Counted from the first letter of the stretch, positions 36,501 to 49,720 are shown. The stretch is DNA of 64,000 bases from Rhododendron vialii (GCF_030253575.1 NC_080561.1:31953564-32017563), one strand, 5' to 3'. Program-made: numbers and translations. The notes: a model not told the origin generated them from the letters alone.

Positions 36501-39500
36501 AGGAAAAAACTAACCTGAATGTTAGAAACTCTTTGAGATATAATACCAGTAACCATGTTCAGAACCCCGGAAGAGTTACTGACAAGCATGGATAGAGTGT
36601 GGGATTGAAGCCCACTTGCCTGTACTAATAAATCAATTAGAATGGATAGTAACGAGTTAAAAAAAAAAACAGAGGAAGAATCCATTTTGAAACAAGTATT
36701 TCGCAAATCAAAAGCGTACAGGTTTTTATCTTGATGTTAAAGAACTTAACCATTTTGTGGTAATGTTTAACTGATGTAGGAGCAAACTCGAAAACAAACA
36801 TAATATTAAGTGGGCAATAGGCCTCTTACATCTTCGTCATAGAGAACACCCCAGTGAGCATCAAGAACTCGATTAGGTGAGATTTCTTTGTCGAGCTCCA
36901 CAGGATAAACATCACCCTTCATTTAAAAAACAAAATATAAAAATAAGAAACAACCACCAAGAAAATGATTGAGGTATCCAAAATAGCAAAGGCTCGAGAT
37001 AAACAAACAATTATCCACAAACGAAGCAGCAATATTGTACAATAGCCATATTGTACAATACCTTGTAAATCTGGCAATTAGTATTCACACAAGACGAGAT
37101 TATTTTTTGTATCTTTTTGTAGTAAAACATCGTCTCATTTTATCAACCACTACAAAAATTTCAAAATTTAAAACATAATTCACAGTTACCATGACCACGA
37201 AAGATGATTCCTTGGATTACTTGTACTATCAACTATCAAATGCATTCCGAGTAAATGAAGCTTCACATCACAAGCCTCTTTGTTTCTTTTTATTCACTTC
37301 TTTCCCGACTCAATTTTTCAATTCGGTTACGTCTCTTAAAATCAGATAATATAATTTTACAGTAACAGCACATACCCTATTTTCATATTCCAAACAGACA
37401 ATTCTCCCAAGGTGTCATGGGTTGATAGATTTTTCATCTGATTCATCATATCCTCAATATTGGTTAATTGAATTCATAAGCATGGATTCAACTGCAAGCG
37501 ATATCACCCAAGAGACTGTCCAGGTGCTACATGGGTAACTCATCTACGTTAGAAAATAGCATGCCTGGCCCATTAGTTGGAGGAAAAAGTACTTACCCTT
37601 GAGGATGTACGGGGGTTTCCATTGTGTGACGTGCTGCTAAGATTCCTTAAAAGAGAACCACCAGGAACTGTCCCTTCAAGATCCGGATAAGAAGCAGCAA
37701 AGAATCTCCAAAAAGGAGCTGTCTCGCCCATCTTTTCCCGTTTCAAGGCAATCTACAATTTAAAATTGAGTCAATACATTAGACAAAAGGAATGCACATA
37801 GTGCCGTTTTTTCCCGTTTCCTTTTAATCTTTGTAACTTCGGTTATTTGATTAATAAAATTTTCTTTGCCAATCAAAAAAAAAAATGTGCAAACAACCAC
37901 GAGTCACAATATACCTATAATGCTATATCCAGACCATCCCTCAACAACCAACAGAACCACCTAACTACATGTTTGAACATTAACTGAAAAACAAAGCGTA
38001 TGAGGTTCTTTCGTACCACCTCTTCGCGCCTCTCTCTGTTCTCTCCCTTAAAAGTACTACCCACGAAACCACCTACCCACCCCCTGCCCTCATCTCTCCA
38101 CGTGATGATAAAAGGAAAAGGTTGTACTTTTGCAAAGAATACGATTGCTAATTTTCCAGGCACTTCTGCCCCGCGACATGTAGATTTGCTAGCAGAAGTA
38201 GCAAAGAGGGTGTGGATTCGACCCATGTAAACATACAGGTCCTGAAAGATGCTGGAGTTTCAAAACTACATTGCCTCCAAATATTTAGGGCACAATTTTG
38301 ACTGAGGAATATTACATGCAGAATGTAATGCGTAGGAAAGAATCATATGTTTTGAGTATTTACTTGTCGAGGTGCATATACTCTTGTATGTATTTACCAT
38401 ATAAAAGGGATATCTAACCTTTCCAGTTCTAGCAAGTTCCTTAATTCCAAACTTGCTAAAATTTCTCTGCACAGCAGCTATCTTCCCGGGGTCTCCAGTG
38501 ACCTGAGTCATTCACAGCAGTTATCTATTTACGTTATGTAAAATCAATAAATAAACATGCATTCAAGATAAAATATTGTCCCACACTGGTATATTCAGCT
38601 GATCCCAAAGTTTTGCACAAGAGCAATATTCTGCTACATAAACCATCTTTTTATGCCAAGGGCTTTCCCTTTGTAATTTTAACTATTCAATCTTCTTATG
38701 GATAAATGATATATCAGTATCAGGTGATTACAACTATTAGTCAAGCATGCTATTTCCCCGGTGAAGAACTATGAGAAACTTTTGTCTACATATGTCTGGA
38801 TACATAGAAACTAGAAGCCATAATCAGAAGTGGAAGTCCACCATAAGATATGCCTCTTATTGGGCTCAAACTCTGTGCACTTAAGCATAAACCAAAGCTG
38901 CTATGCACCTGTTTGGAGAAAGCAATGAGCAGCAATAATCATATTGCGGGTGAAAAGCCACGTACAGAAAAATGTATACACAAAAGCAACGAGTGTTGAG
39001 CAGCAATAACATGTTTACAGAAGTCGCCAAATTGGTAACCTTGGCAAGCTCTCTCAATCGAGCTTCAGCCATAATCTGACCTCAACCCCCACAAAAGTCA
39101 GTAGGGTCTTTCTTTCTTTTTTTAAAGGAAAAAAATAAAATATAGTGCTCTTGCAATTTTAATGAAGCATTTGTCTGTACAAATTACTCATAAATTACGT
39201 AAACATATCAATCTAAATATTAACTAGCATGGATCACAAAAATCCAGGGTAGCAAAATGATAAACAATCACCTCAACAGTCACCAAATGATCTGAAACAT
39301 CCACAACTTTGGCTCTGAAGATGTCTACCAACCCCATCAACTGAAAAGTAAGACACAATAATCAGTAACCAGAGCAATTACACATGAAATAGTAAGGGGA
39401 AAACAAGGTTAACCAATCCCTTAAATAGAGAACGTGCTCGCCTAATTAACTGCCTTTTCCAGTTAGGCATCAACGAAACAAACTCATAAGTGCTTCTATG

Positions 39501-42500
39501 TCTACAAGACAGGGACCCATAAACTTGTGATATACCAAAAATTCCTTACACTCCTTCACATGACAGCATTGGCGACATATAAATAGAGAACATAAGACAG
39601 GTTATGGAAAGAAATCAGCAGGACAAGTCTCTTAGATAGAAGATTAATTCAGTTAGAAATTTCTCAAGATTATCATCCTTGAAGCTTTTTTTATACAAGC
39701 CAAAACTCAATGAAAATGTTAGACAAATTTGGTTTTCCAGATAGGCTACTGGACAAGGCAACATCATCTAAAGCAATCATGTTGCTGACAACTGCACACC
39801 CTTTTACTGAAGGAGGGTGAGGATGGGCATGTCGAATATTTCTCTTGTCCCCATTTTTCCACATTCCAAGCAATGAAAGTTAAAAAATACAGTAAAAGAC
39901 GCCTAAAAAGGATACACATTTTCAGTTGGGAAGAAATGCTATCCAACAACAAATAAGGAGCTTGAGGGGGTATTTTGTGAGAGAAGGAAAAATGCCCGGC
40001 AAGAAAGGGAGCATGAGGAGCATATATTTTTTTACTAGGTGTACACATTGCAACAAATCTTCCAGGAATTGTAATAAAGCTTTGGTTTTCCTCCCTAAGA
40101 GGCCATCCAGGGGATGCTATATGGTCTTTTGTTGGATGACCAGAATTTTTCTTCCACAAAGAATAACAAATTTAAGACAAAGAGGTAAGTACTATGAAGC
40201 AACCTCAGCTCGTGTGCTTGGATCAGCATTAAGCTTTATAAGCATTAGTTCACGCTCTACTTGTGGTTCCCTTGAAAGATCCTCCACCTGATACGTCAGA
40301 TAAAAAAGAATAGTCAGAAAAATCAGATGCAAGGGAAGAGAATTTCTTTTGATTAAATAGACTGGGAAGGAAAACGATTTCTTCTAATGTTCCAACACCT
40401 CTTTACTTCTGTTCATAATATCGGACTAGTAGTACAAGAAAAACGTCTAACGCCCACCAAACCTCAGAAATTTTTAGCTGTAATACAAAATCTTAACAAA
40501 AACCTCTATCCAAATCCAAGCACCGACTTAGTTTTATTGACAGCACTGCCGTAATCTCTCCTGGTCTGAGGTTTTTTTGCTACATTACTGATTGAAACCC
40601 TTTCACATCACACACTCTGATCCAATTTTGTGAATATAAAATGTTATAAAAATCCTAACTCGTTTCCCCCCCTTCCACCATCACCCCCATCCCCGCCGCG
40701 TCTATCGTAATAATTAAGTGGGACTGACTTTTACAAAAAAAACAAGTGGGACTATCATAAAGGACGCAATGCCATAAACAACAAACAGCTATAGGGAAAA
40801 AAATCAACCACTCTATAACACAGGTTTTTTAGTTTTTTTCATCGCCAATGAAAAAAATCATTGAAGCAAAAGGAAATCAAAAGTTACAAGCAAAAGGAGG
40901 ACAAGCAGTCCACAAAAGACAATGCAAAAACAGAGCTGCTAAAACATCCTTATTGATTACAAAAGGCCCTCCAGTCTCTAGACATCACAAATAATAGAAT
41001 CCCTTTTAAAAGGTGGAGAAACAGATGCCCAAAAAAACCAACAAATAACATTCTAGCCCCTATTGACACTAGATCGTCAAACTTAGGTTCAAACTTGTCA
41101 CTAACATTAGGTTGCCAAGAGAAATAATCAGGAATCGCCAATAAAGAAAAACTCAATTGTTTCATCATCACTACGATAAGTGAAGTTCCTTAAGACCGGA
41201 TTCTCTTGAGGCAGAGCAATAAAACGCTAAAAGCAGTTGAAATAGTATACGATCGAACAAACCGTTACAAACGAGGAAACAATCCCGCAAAAGAAAAATC
41301 ACCAAACCAAACATCCCACCAATATTGAATAGTCTCACCATTACCCACTCTCGAGGATAAGTAGTGTGAAATGTTATGTTGTCTTAAACGCAACATAACA
41401 TTCTCAGTGTACTTGACAGGGATCATCAAAACACCAAACCATCCAATGTAAAGACGGTTTTCTATGCTAGTTATCTAGAGAGGAATGATGTGAGAGACAA
41501 AATTTCCCCGGATATCTACAATCACCTATATTTACCACAAGGGAATCCCTTCCTTTCGCTAAGTCCTATACTTACTCCTATTAATGGAATGTTGTAACAA
41601 GTTACACTCAATGGGAAATCTCCTAAAATACTTGCCAGGTACAGCAATTTTCTTGCGACAATGTAAAAATGGCAATCTACTAATGTGTTTGCATGTGGCA
41701 CCTATCTAAAAATCCTAAACATTAAAAATGCCATGTGGCAATTCTCAGCTCTCCAATCCTTATTTTTTAACCAACCTTCCTTTTTAACTAGATTTTTTTG
41801 CCAATATCTCCCCCTCAATTCATAACTGTAAATTTTTCTTATTTTGCGAATCTAGTGAATATAGCAATTGAATGGAGACTTCAGTTGCCTAATAGTGATA
41901 TCCATTCTTATTGCTAGCATGAAAAGTTATGCCATTTGCTACATGTCCTATTCTCACAACCACCTCTTCATCAGTAGACGAGCCAGTAGGGTTTTAAATA
42001 AAGGTTGTTAGGAATCATGTCGGCCATTACATAACGGGATTTTGAACCTCCAATACCATTATTTACATATGTATTGGCTCGATACAGTCTGATATCGGCT
42101 GATGTACGGCCTTGTAACTAATACATTACATTTTCCGATACCGCGATTTAAAATCCTGCGAGCCACTATGCCCTCCAACACCCACATTCCTCTGTTTCAA
42201 CATTTTCATGTAGGAAAGAAAACTCTTGCAATCTCCTCCCAATACCATGTCAGGTTATACCCTATCTCGCTTCTTGCCCCTTTGTGTGCCAAAATAATAA
42301 ATTCTTATATTGTGCTTTATCTATCTCTATATTGTAAACAACATATTATGTTCTCCTTTTCTAGAAACTTCTAAAATCCCATATGGCACCCTCTCCCACT
42401 CCCATCTTCTCTCCCCTTCGTTCTCTTAAAAAAGAAAAGGTCATCAAATAGAGATTAACTCATACAACAATCTAAAAATGGGAAGAAAAATAATTAAAAG

Positions 42501-42714
42501 TGAAGCAAAAACTCCAAAACCGTAAAACACTATACATACAACCATCGGAAAGTTTTATCTACGGATATCTATGCACAAAAAAAATACACTCCGGTCTATA
42601 ACGTTAATGAATGTATGTATAGTTATGGGAAGTTGAATCTACATATATCTATGCGCAAAAATACTCAGCTAATGGCTGGGATCAAATAATGTGACTAGAG
42701 GTTTACGGTGTGAG

Positions 42715-42782
<68 letters not shown>

Positions 42783-45700
42783 CGTAGCCATCAAATCTGT
42801 CGTTGAGGATTTATTAATCAACTCATAAGCTTAGGTAAGATGAATTCCTATTGTTTTCTTATCTTTTACTACGCGGTGGAATGTAATTTGAGGCTTCACT
42901 TTGTATTACATAAATCAATTCTACACATTTTATCGATTACAAAACATTCATGCAATCACTACCTGTGCATCGCACAAGCACGTTGCTTGTTCCAAGCATA
43001 TGTATGCAAGCTTCGTGTTTTTTTTGGCACGCCCCAAGTTCATTTCACAACTTTTCTTAACACAAGCGCATGTCTTGTCCTTTTTCTCATTTTTTATTTG
43101 AGGTTTATATTGCTGCATAGTTACTGGAATGTTGTTGTGTGAACTACAACATAGTTATGAACCCTTAATCTTAAGCAAGGGAACCACTCCTTCTATTGAG
43201 GAACAGAATACAAAACTTTCAGGGACTCTTTTAATAGGAAGATGAATATGACTTGTCCCAAGTCAAATCAAACCCAATAGGGACAAAAAGGCTGTTCTTT
43301 TGGTGAATTTTTTTAGATTATGTACTTGCTTCCTTATCCATTATCCCCTCACTCTCAAGGAGACAATTATGGACTCACAATCACTTGATTTAGGGCTCCC
43401 TGAGCCGAATTGCAGAATTTAGCTTACCAGGAATTAAAATCCTGAAGAAATTAAAAAAAAATAGCTCGTAAATAACCGTAATTAGTCTAATGTCTTGCAA
43501 GGATTTCCTTTGTTATACATGTGAGTGCACATCATAAAACTGGAACGTGCACAAGAGAAGTATGATTGTTTTAGTTTTTCATGTTAATATTTCAATTTAG
43601 GAGCAAAGGGAGAAAGAATTCCATGATCTCGAAAGCCTTATTCAATAAAAGATAAGAAAGAAAAAAGAAAGATCTCAGATTAATTTAATCCCTGTTCGAG
43701 CTAAATATGGTATTTTCGCCAACAATTCTACACTATTCTGTTGCATCGGAGAGTGGAGCACCATTGTCTGGAGAGAGCTTTGAGCCAGATTGAAGGGGTG
43801 TGGGGCATGGCTTGGAGTGTTATAAATGAGTGCAAGGAAGCACATCCAAGGTGTATTTAATCTGAGGTTGAGTCAAGATTGAGCAGTTGACGTACCTTTG
43901 GCTTCGGTTTCCGTTTATAATACAGAATGAAAAAATAGATAAGGAAAGTATAAATACGTTGGGGTGTAACTGAAAATTCCTTCAACGTTTGATTTAGTTC
44001 CCAATCACATGAATATAGAATTTTGGCAATAACTGGTATTTTCTAATAAATATGTAGGGCGGATTACATTTTTTGTTTCTATTTTGTTGGACATTGACAA
44101 AAGTGTAAATAATGGGCGGTCGTTAGGATAAAGTTATGTTTCGGGGTTCTGCATGTCATCTTCTTTATGTCGAGAATGTTCTAATCTATCAACCTACGTT
44201 TCATAGTTTGTGCAAGAAAATCATAGTTTTAGTAGAACTAGCAGAAGTGCAGTAAGCAACAAAACCTTCTATCTCTCTCTTAGACAGTTTACTGAGAGCA
44301 TCTGCAGCCATACTTCTCATTTTGAAGGATCACAATATCAACTTCTATTCAGGAAGTGGACTTTAAGTTTTTACTATTCACTCTACTCGAACCATAGTTC
44401 TCAATCTCCATCTTCAATTTCCAAATAACTCAAACCATTTTAGTTCAAAACTCAATCATCTCCCACTTTCCCTCTAAAATTAAAACTCTCACTTTTCGAG
44501 TATTACCAAATATATTCAACATAAGTCTTATTTCAAGGTATTGTTAATACCATTTTAATGGTACAAATTTGATAACTGTTGACTTAACAATTGCAGGGTA
44601 CAAGGCTCTCTCATGAGAATTGGAGATTGTATTTGCTCTAACAATTGCAGGGTACAAGGTTCTCTCATCACGAAACCAAGTTGGTATTCTAGATTTACTG
44701 TTAATGTGATGCAGGTCCATGCTCTTTTTTGGTGGGAGAAGTGGTCTACACTCTGCACTTATTCTAGAAATTGGTTACAGGAAGCTGGCTCTTCTTCTAT
44801 TTGAAGTTGCAAGGTTAGATGTTTGTTAGATTACATCGTTGTGAGGTAATCTTATTTGGAGGTGTTTGTTCTTACTTCTTACGCTACTTGTAAGAACCTT
44901 CTCATTAAGGAGTGTGCTTATAAGCTGCAAGTCACCAAGTTTGTATGTCGTGGCTGCATGTTCGCCACTTCTCGTCGTCTTGTTATTTGGTAGTTCTCTA
45001 CTGCTAGGTACTTCCCCACTAGGCAAGCTTTTTAGCTACTACAAAGGGCTGTAATACTTGTGTTAAGGGAGTTTTTGATGAATGCAAACTTCAGATTTTA
45101 GTGTTATTTTGTAGCTTTATTGTACTGCCTTTTAGGGCTTGATTTGAGCCCCATAGCTTGTGGATTCCGAGGCTTAATTGCTGGATTTATCAAGAACAGT
45201 CTTAAAATCATATTTGTGTATACTTTTGGCCTTGACCGTTTTGTTCGGATCCACCTCCGATTGCACAACTTGGAACCTCCAACAAATCTGCATAAACTGT
45301 TCACAGCCAAGCCAAGCCAAGCCTCTATAAAGGTATAAGCATACGGTATACCATATTAAGTTCTTACCAACCCTAACCCAGACCTTTCAGAAAACCAAGT
45401 TCTGAAACTCTTCCGTCCAAGCGCTAGATTCTTTCTTCCACCATTTAGAGCCCTAGCATAGAATTTCCTGAATCTAAACCCAAGATGAAATCAACCATGA
45501 TACATCTTTATGTGAAGTATCCTAGAATTAGCCTACACCAGACTACCAGAGTACTATATCCATGCATACACATACATATACAAATTTCTTCGGTCACATG
45601 TCATCATCATATATTTTTTTTTTTTTTTGAAAGGCACATGTCATCATCATATTAATCCAATTAGCCATGCTGTTGAAAAAATAATGCCTCTAGCAAGAAC

Positions 45701-48700
45701 ATCAAGGACATGTGTAGCCAATAAATCCCAAATCCTAGAAATTTAAGAGCAAAAGTGGAAAGCTACTGAAACATCCTGATACTCTAAACTATGTTAATTG
45801 TCGGCACTATGACCACCGAAGAGCAATATTTTTAAAATATGCAAGAAAATAGAAGGTCTACAGAGGGTAAAATGGAGAAGTCTGTATGCATAAGCAAGCA
45901 AGTAATGTAAGCAAGCACACGAATAAGAATGTGTGTCGATACTAACATGAGAATATACACATGCATACAAACTCAACACACAGGCGTATGTGCTTAGAAA
46001 TAATATTAGTTGCCAAGCTTGTAAACCATTATGTTAAAGCATTTAACTCAAAACCAACTGGCAATGGGTTGAGAGGCCGCCCACATATACTAGTTTTGGA
46101 GGAGATAATTAACCGATGTGGGACAAACTCCAACACTCTCCCGACTCACACGTTGAGAGGTAAATAAACGATCCATAACACTTGGATATAACAAACAACG
46201 GTGCACTTATGACACAAATAAGGGGGAACAAATTCTCCAAATCCCTAGCTCTGATACCATGTTAAAGCATCCAACTCAAGACCAATTGACAATGAGTGGA
46301 GAGGCCCCCTGACTCATATACTAGTTTTGGAGGAGATAATACTGATGTGGGACAAACTCCAACACATTTGTTATCTTTTAAGCAATCCCTGACAAAGCCA
46401 GATATTAACGGAGGGGACATCTAATAGAAAGAGAAATAAAATTACAAGGGCATGCAATAAGGTTATGACTTCAAGCAAATCTGACTTTAAAACAGGTAAG
46501 TAACCTTCAGGACATTCACAAGCTTGTTGAGCTGTTCTATAACTTGTTGCAGAACCTTCTCAGTTCCACAAACAACTATAGTAAAGAGAGCCTTGTCCTT
46601 GTTCAATCCAACAGCAAGAGACTCAATGTTGAAACCCCTTCTTGCAAAAACCCCTGCAATTCGATTTATTATACCACTTTCATCCCCGACAAACACTGAG
46701 ATTGTATGACGTTTAACCCTGAAATAAGATGAAAGCGACATTACAACCAAATTACACATTACAGGAATTTATATCCTAACAAAAAACTATGATAAAAAAT
46801 AAGCGATTTCGATTAATGGACACCATATGCTGCAATAAATTTCTAAGAAATTATAAACTTTGCGACCATTCATCATATTTCATCTGCCGATACATTTGGT
46901 TAATTCTATGCTTTCACATTTTCCATGATATGTTTTCATTTTTCTTTGGGGAGAATTTTAAGTTTGGACATCTAACCTACCTTTGGTAGTGAAGAAAGTA
47001 ACTACAGGATGATTCTTAGCTATATATTTACACACGCACATGCACAGGAGTAGAAAAAAAAAAACAAGTATGTAGTAAGTACTTCAATTGAAAAAGACTA
47101 AGCAGGTCTACTTGGTAAACAAGTGAACCCACACAAACCCATTTCTACAGTCTAATTCAATTCCATCACTCAAGGCAAAAAGTGAAACCAAAATGAAATT
47201 GATAATTGAAATACTATCAAGTCAATTAGCAATGTACTTTTTTTTTTTTTTTTTTGTTCCTGGTATAACAAAACAATAGTTTGCACTAAATGGGAGCAGG
47301 AACAGGGGTGGAAGCGGTAGCAAGGGCACATAGAAAAGTCTTTAAGATTTGCCAACGTCTAGTTTGTGATTGCCACGTGTCACGTGCAGTTATTAGCATT
47401 GTCGTTACTATGTTTATAGATCTTGGCTACTACTTCATAATTGTTGATTAAGATTTCACACTCCGCTATAAATACAAGTTTCAAACATGTAATCCAGGCT
47501 CCCACGCCCATGATCTGGCTTTGAACATCATGTTCAATATCTATCTGGTCTAGCACCACTTGTTCTTCTTTTTGCTCAATCTACTTGAGTTTCTATGTCA
47601 TCAAACGCCTAGTCTAGTGCTACCATTCCCATTTCTGTCACTTGTAGTACATCAGACTACATTTGGATATACTTCCATTCTGTTCACCAGTGCTAGGCAT
47701 ACAACTTTGTCATTTTCACAGTGAGAAAGGTTTTTAGTTTCGGTTTGATGCAGTTCCACTTAGTTGCTACAAACCGGTCCTACTTTTCACTTCACGCTTT
47801 TCAACCGCAATTGGAAAATTTGAATGCTTCCCCCTAAGCCAAACTCTCGCTCAATTAGTAGTCGGACTACAGCATCCATGCCTACAATCACAATCAGATC
47901 GCATCCAATCCAAGCACAACCGCATACCACACACCTAAGGTGTACACCTACCTTTACGCGAAGAGGAGGGAACAAATAGAAAAGCATGTTTAAATAATTT
48001 TCTTGGCAACAATAAACAACAGTTCCAATTAGAAACATCACAAGTCAAATATGAACAATAGAACCAAAGCTGAATATACGGGCACAAAAGAAATAATCAC
48101 ATGCAACATTATACAATACCGTGGGGTTAATGGTCCCCCATAATTAGTCAAGGTGCGTGTAAGTTGGTCCGGACACCTGGTTATAAAAAGAGAAACATCA
48201 TACACTACTAATACCACCATAAAATGAATATATTTGAAAAGATATTCATAAGACCTTTAAAACAAGACCACGGGTTAATATATTCTGATAATATTTGAAA
48301 AACTAAAAGTTTAAATTTTGGGGGGGAAATTGAGTTTTGACTTAGGTTGGAGATGCTCTTAGCCACCCCAATAATTTTAACTCTGCAATTAGATAGACAG
48401 ATGTGGCCATAGGATGATAGAATACTTTGGTTCCCTTTGGACTAAATTAATTTTTCGTAAGCACGGTAGGTATTATTCAACTTTTTGTTACTTTTTTTAA
48501 TTTTCGTCTAATTTTTATATCACATCGTTCATCTCAAAAGAGTAAAAAAAATAAAATAAAATGCAAAATTATAGATCAAACTTGGAAAAAAAAAAAAATC
48601 ACGCTAAAGACAGAGACAATAAAATGGTCTCTCTTTTTTTTTTTTGAACTTTTTTCGTCTTCAGTGATCTCTTTTTGAACTTTGATCTATATTTTTTTAC

Positions 48701-49054
48701 TTTTCTAAATCCTCCCTGAGAACAAACAAATTTTTTTTTTTTGAACGGCTTTAGGAACTAACATTGATCCAACAAATTTGACCAAAATATAGTAAAATCA
48801 AAAGAAAACATAGCTACAAATAAATCAGAGCCGACCCTGAATTAGCGATTGGGCCCTTCTTTCTATAGTATAAAGGGTGCGGTACCAAAGTATATAGTAG
48901 GAGGGGTCCTTAAATTTTTGAAATTTTTTTAAGGCCTAACGCGGCCGCCTCTTCCGCTTTTGGCTTTAGCTTAGGGCGGCTCTGAAAGAATCCGTAAAGA
49001 AAGACCAAAAAAATAGCCCAAATCAACATTAAAGCTTGTGGGTTAAAGCAGAGG

Positions 49055-49106
<52 letters not shown>

Positions 49107-49349
49107 GAATTACTTAGAGTGAGAGAGGAGAGAATCAGCAGCAGAGTCAGTGCCCGAGGAAAATGCTGCATTTTCATTTCCAGCGGAGGTGGCAGAGGCC
49201 AATGCTAGTCGTTTTTGTGGGTTTATCTTATTAGGTCTCATCAACCCAAACCCAAACCCAAATGACGACAATGCACCTCCAAAATCTGAACTCTTTCGTC
49301 CCTTCAGTCCCATTCTCATTCCCAGTGACCCTGACAGAGCTTCCGCCAT
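33535..49349 (-). CDS. AHASS: Acetolactate synthase (AHAS) regulatory small subunit, plastid, 12 exons
   Basis: It stimulates the AHAS catalytic subunit and confers feedback inhibition by branched-chain amino acids in plastids. My exons, 5' to 3' on the minus strand, are 49349-49114, 46718-46505, 40287-40204, 39340-39272, 38502-38419, 37752-37597, 36916-36830, 36619-36515, 36423-36301, 35801-35649, 34780-34715 and 33621-33535. Junctions are GT-AG and in phase, and 1464 nt give 487 residues, as in other plant small subunits. Residues 1-75 look like a transit peptide. Two ACT-domain halves follow: [32 protein letters not shown] from about 82, and [20 protein letters not shown] from about 316. 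Each is followed by a [11 protein letters not shown] or [11 protein letters not shown] block and a [11 protein letters not shown] or [11 protein letters not shown] block. The second ACT half reads [11 protein letters not shown] where relatives have RGYNIQSL, losing a conserved Gly. The C-terminus is [10 protein letters not shown]. Intron 2 spans 6.2 kb. Confidence 0.95.
33833..34586. mobile_element. 'Ccgatac' type MITE-like repeat interrupted by a TRIM
   Basis: The left part (33833-33940) has AGGGTTCTAAATATTGGC, then 'ccgatac' and 'ccaatatatcgg' motifs. The right part (34515-34586) has 'ctgatactggtacg' and ends TGCTATGTAGAACCCT, inverted relative to the left end (AGGGTTCTA against TAGAACCCT). 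Flanks AGCCTTAT and AGCCTTAA suggest an 8-bp duplication with one mismatch. Related unpaired sequence is at 42005-42160. It lies in the last intron of the ALS subunit gene. Confidence 0.5.
33946..34509 (+). mobile_element. Composite TRIM-like insertion, 564 bp, with perfect 5-bp target duplication
   Basis: The insertion opens TGTTACACAG and closes CTTAACA, and is flanked by ATACC at 33941-33945 and 34510-34514. Segments 33946-34051 and 34171-34274 are inverted copies of each other (about 105 bp, e.g. TGGGTAGAACTCAAC and CATCATATTACTTTGGTACC). The right arm ends GTAACA directly before TGGTATCAGA (34275), a tRNA-Met primer-binding site. A second one lies inverted at 34160-34170. A purine-rich tract GTGAGGGAGGG precedes a 76-bp LTR-like end (34434-34509). 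The LTR-like termini at the two outer ends are not simple copies of one another. Confidence 0.65.
39040..39075 (-). other. Candidate 36-nt in-frame cassette exon in the ALS subunit gene
   Basis: Between exons 4 and 5 the minus strand has GAGGTCAG|ATTATGG at 39075 and CTTGCCAAG|GTTACC at 39040. The 36 nt keep the reading frame and would add [12 protein letters not shown] after the VTVE of exon 4, before VTGDPGK of exon 5. Relatives run directly from VE to VTGDPGK, so the main transcript should skip it. The upstream pyrimidine tract is weak. Confidence 0.25.
42005..42160. repeat. Dispersed 'ccgatac'-type repeat fragment, intron 2 of the ALS subunit gene
   Basis: The stretch contains 'gtcggccattac', 'ggctcgatacagtctgatatcggctgat' pieces and 'tttccgataccgcgatttaaaatcc'. 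It resembles the split element at 33833-34586. Boundaries are unclear and no gene is present. Confidence 0.4.
42719..42778. repeat. (GA)30 microsatellite, ALS subunit intron 2
   Basis: An uninterrupted GA run of 60 bp, the longest single-motif array in the window. The rest of intron 2 (40288-46504) shows no gene. A 25-bp direct repeat, 'aacaattgcagggtacaaggctctc' and its copy 52 bp later, occurs at 44587-44664. Confidence 0.9.
46032..46364 (-). mobile_element. TRIM retrotransposon copy 2 (333 bp), intron 1 region of the ALS subunit gene side
   Basis: Two direct repeats of 104-105 bp (46032-46135 and 46260-46364) share 'tgttaaagcat..aactcaa.accaa.tg.caatg' and 'actagttttggaggagataat', ending 'gatgtgggacaaactccaaca'. 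On the minus strand each LTR opens TGTTGGAGTTTGTCCCACATC and closes TTAACA. The LTR at 46260 is immediately followed by TGGTATCAGAG, the tRNA-Met primer-binding site. Flanks CATTA and CATTT match at 4 of 5. It has no ORF. It lies in the 6.2-kb intron 2, 140 bp downstream of exon 2 in the gene's direction. Confidence 0.85.
49059..49100. repeat. (AG)21 microsatellite next to the exon 1 donor of the ALS subunit gene
   Basis: On the transcribed strand this is a CT tract starting 13 nt after the donor at 49113. It could act as a pyrimidine-rich intronic element next to a weak donor (AA|GTAATT). Confidence 0.85.
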
Positions 49350-49437
49350 GTCTGCCTTGCAAATGCTTCAGAAAGAGATAGTGAGAGAGTGAGAGGTAGA
49401 TGGATGGTCCCAAGTTGTACAAAAGCAACACAAGTAA

Positions 49438-49438
<1 letters not shown>

Positions 49439-49500
<62 letters not shown>
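49439..49500. repeat. (GT)n(GA)n compound microsatellite upstream of the ALS subunit start
   Basis: Read on the gene's strand it is a (CT)n(CA)n tract 90-150 bp upstream of the ATG, so it lies in the leader or promoter. A second GA run is at 49721-49747. CT-rich tracts are common in plant core promoters and leaders, so these are the only candidate regulatory elements I can point to here. Confidence 0.8.
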
Positions 49501-49502
<2 letters not shown>

Positions 49503-49720
49503 CTGTATAAGTTGTTTGCTAGCAGTTTCCTTAATACTGACAAGTTTTTTCTCGACGGATTTTGGAGAGAGGGGGGGAAGAACAAAGAAGCATTTTGTTG
49601 AACCTAGCCAAATGGACCCATGTTCTCTGTGATTCATGGGTTCTTGGCTGGCGGGACGTGGGAATCGTATCATCCTCACTTTGGATTTTGTTGGGATTAG
49701 AGAGAAGGAAAATGCCGGGA

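Noticed and set aside
39764..40159. 131-codon open frame on the minus strand in intron 3 of the ALS subunit gene
   Set aside because: No recognisable domain or codon pattern, and it lies between well-supported exons 3 and 4. Most likely a chance ORF or old repeat.
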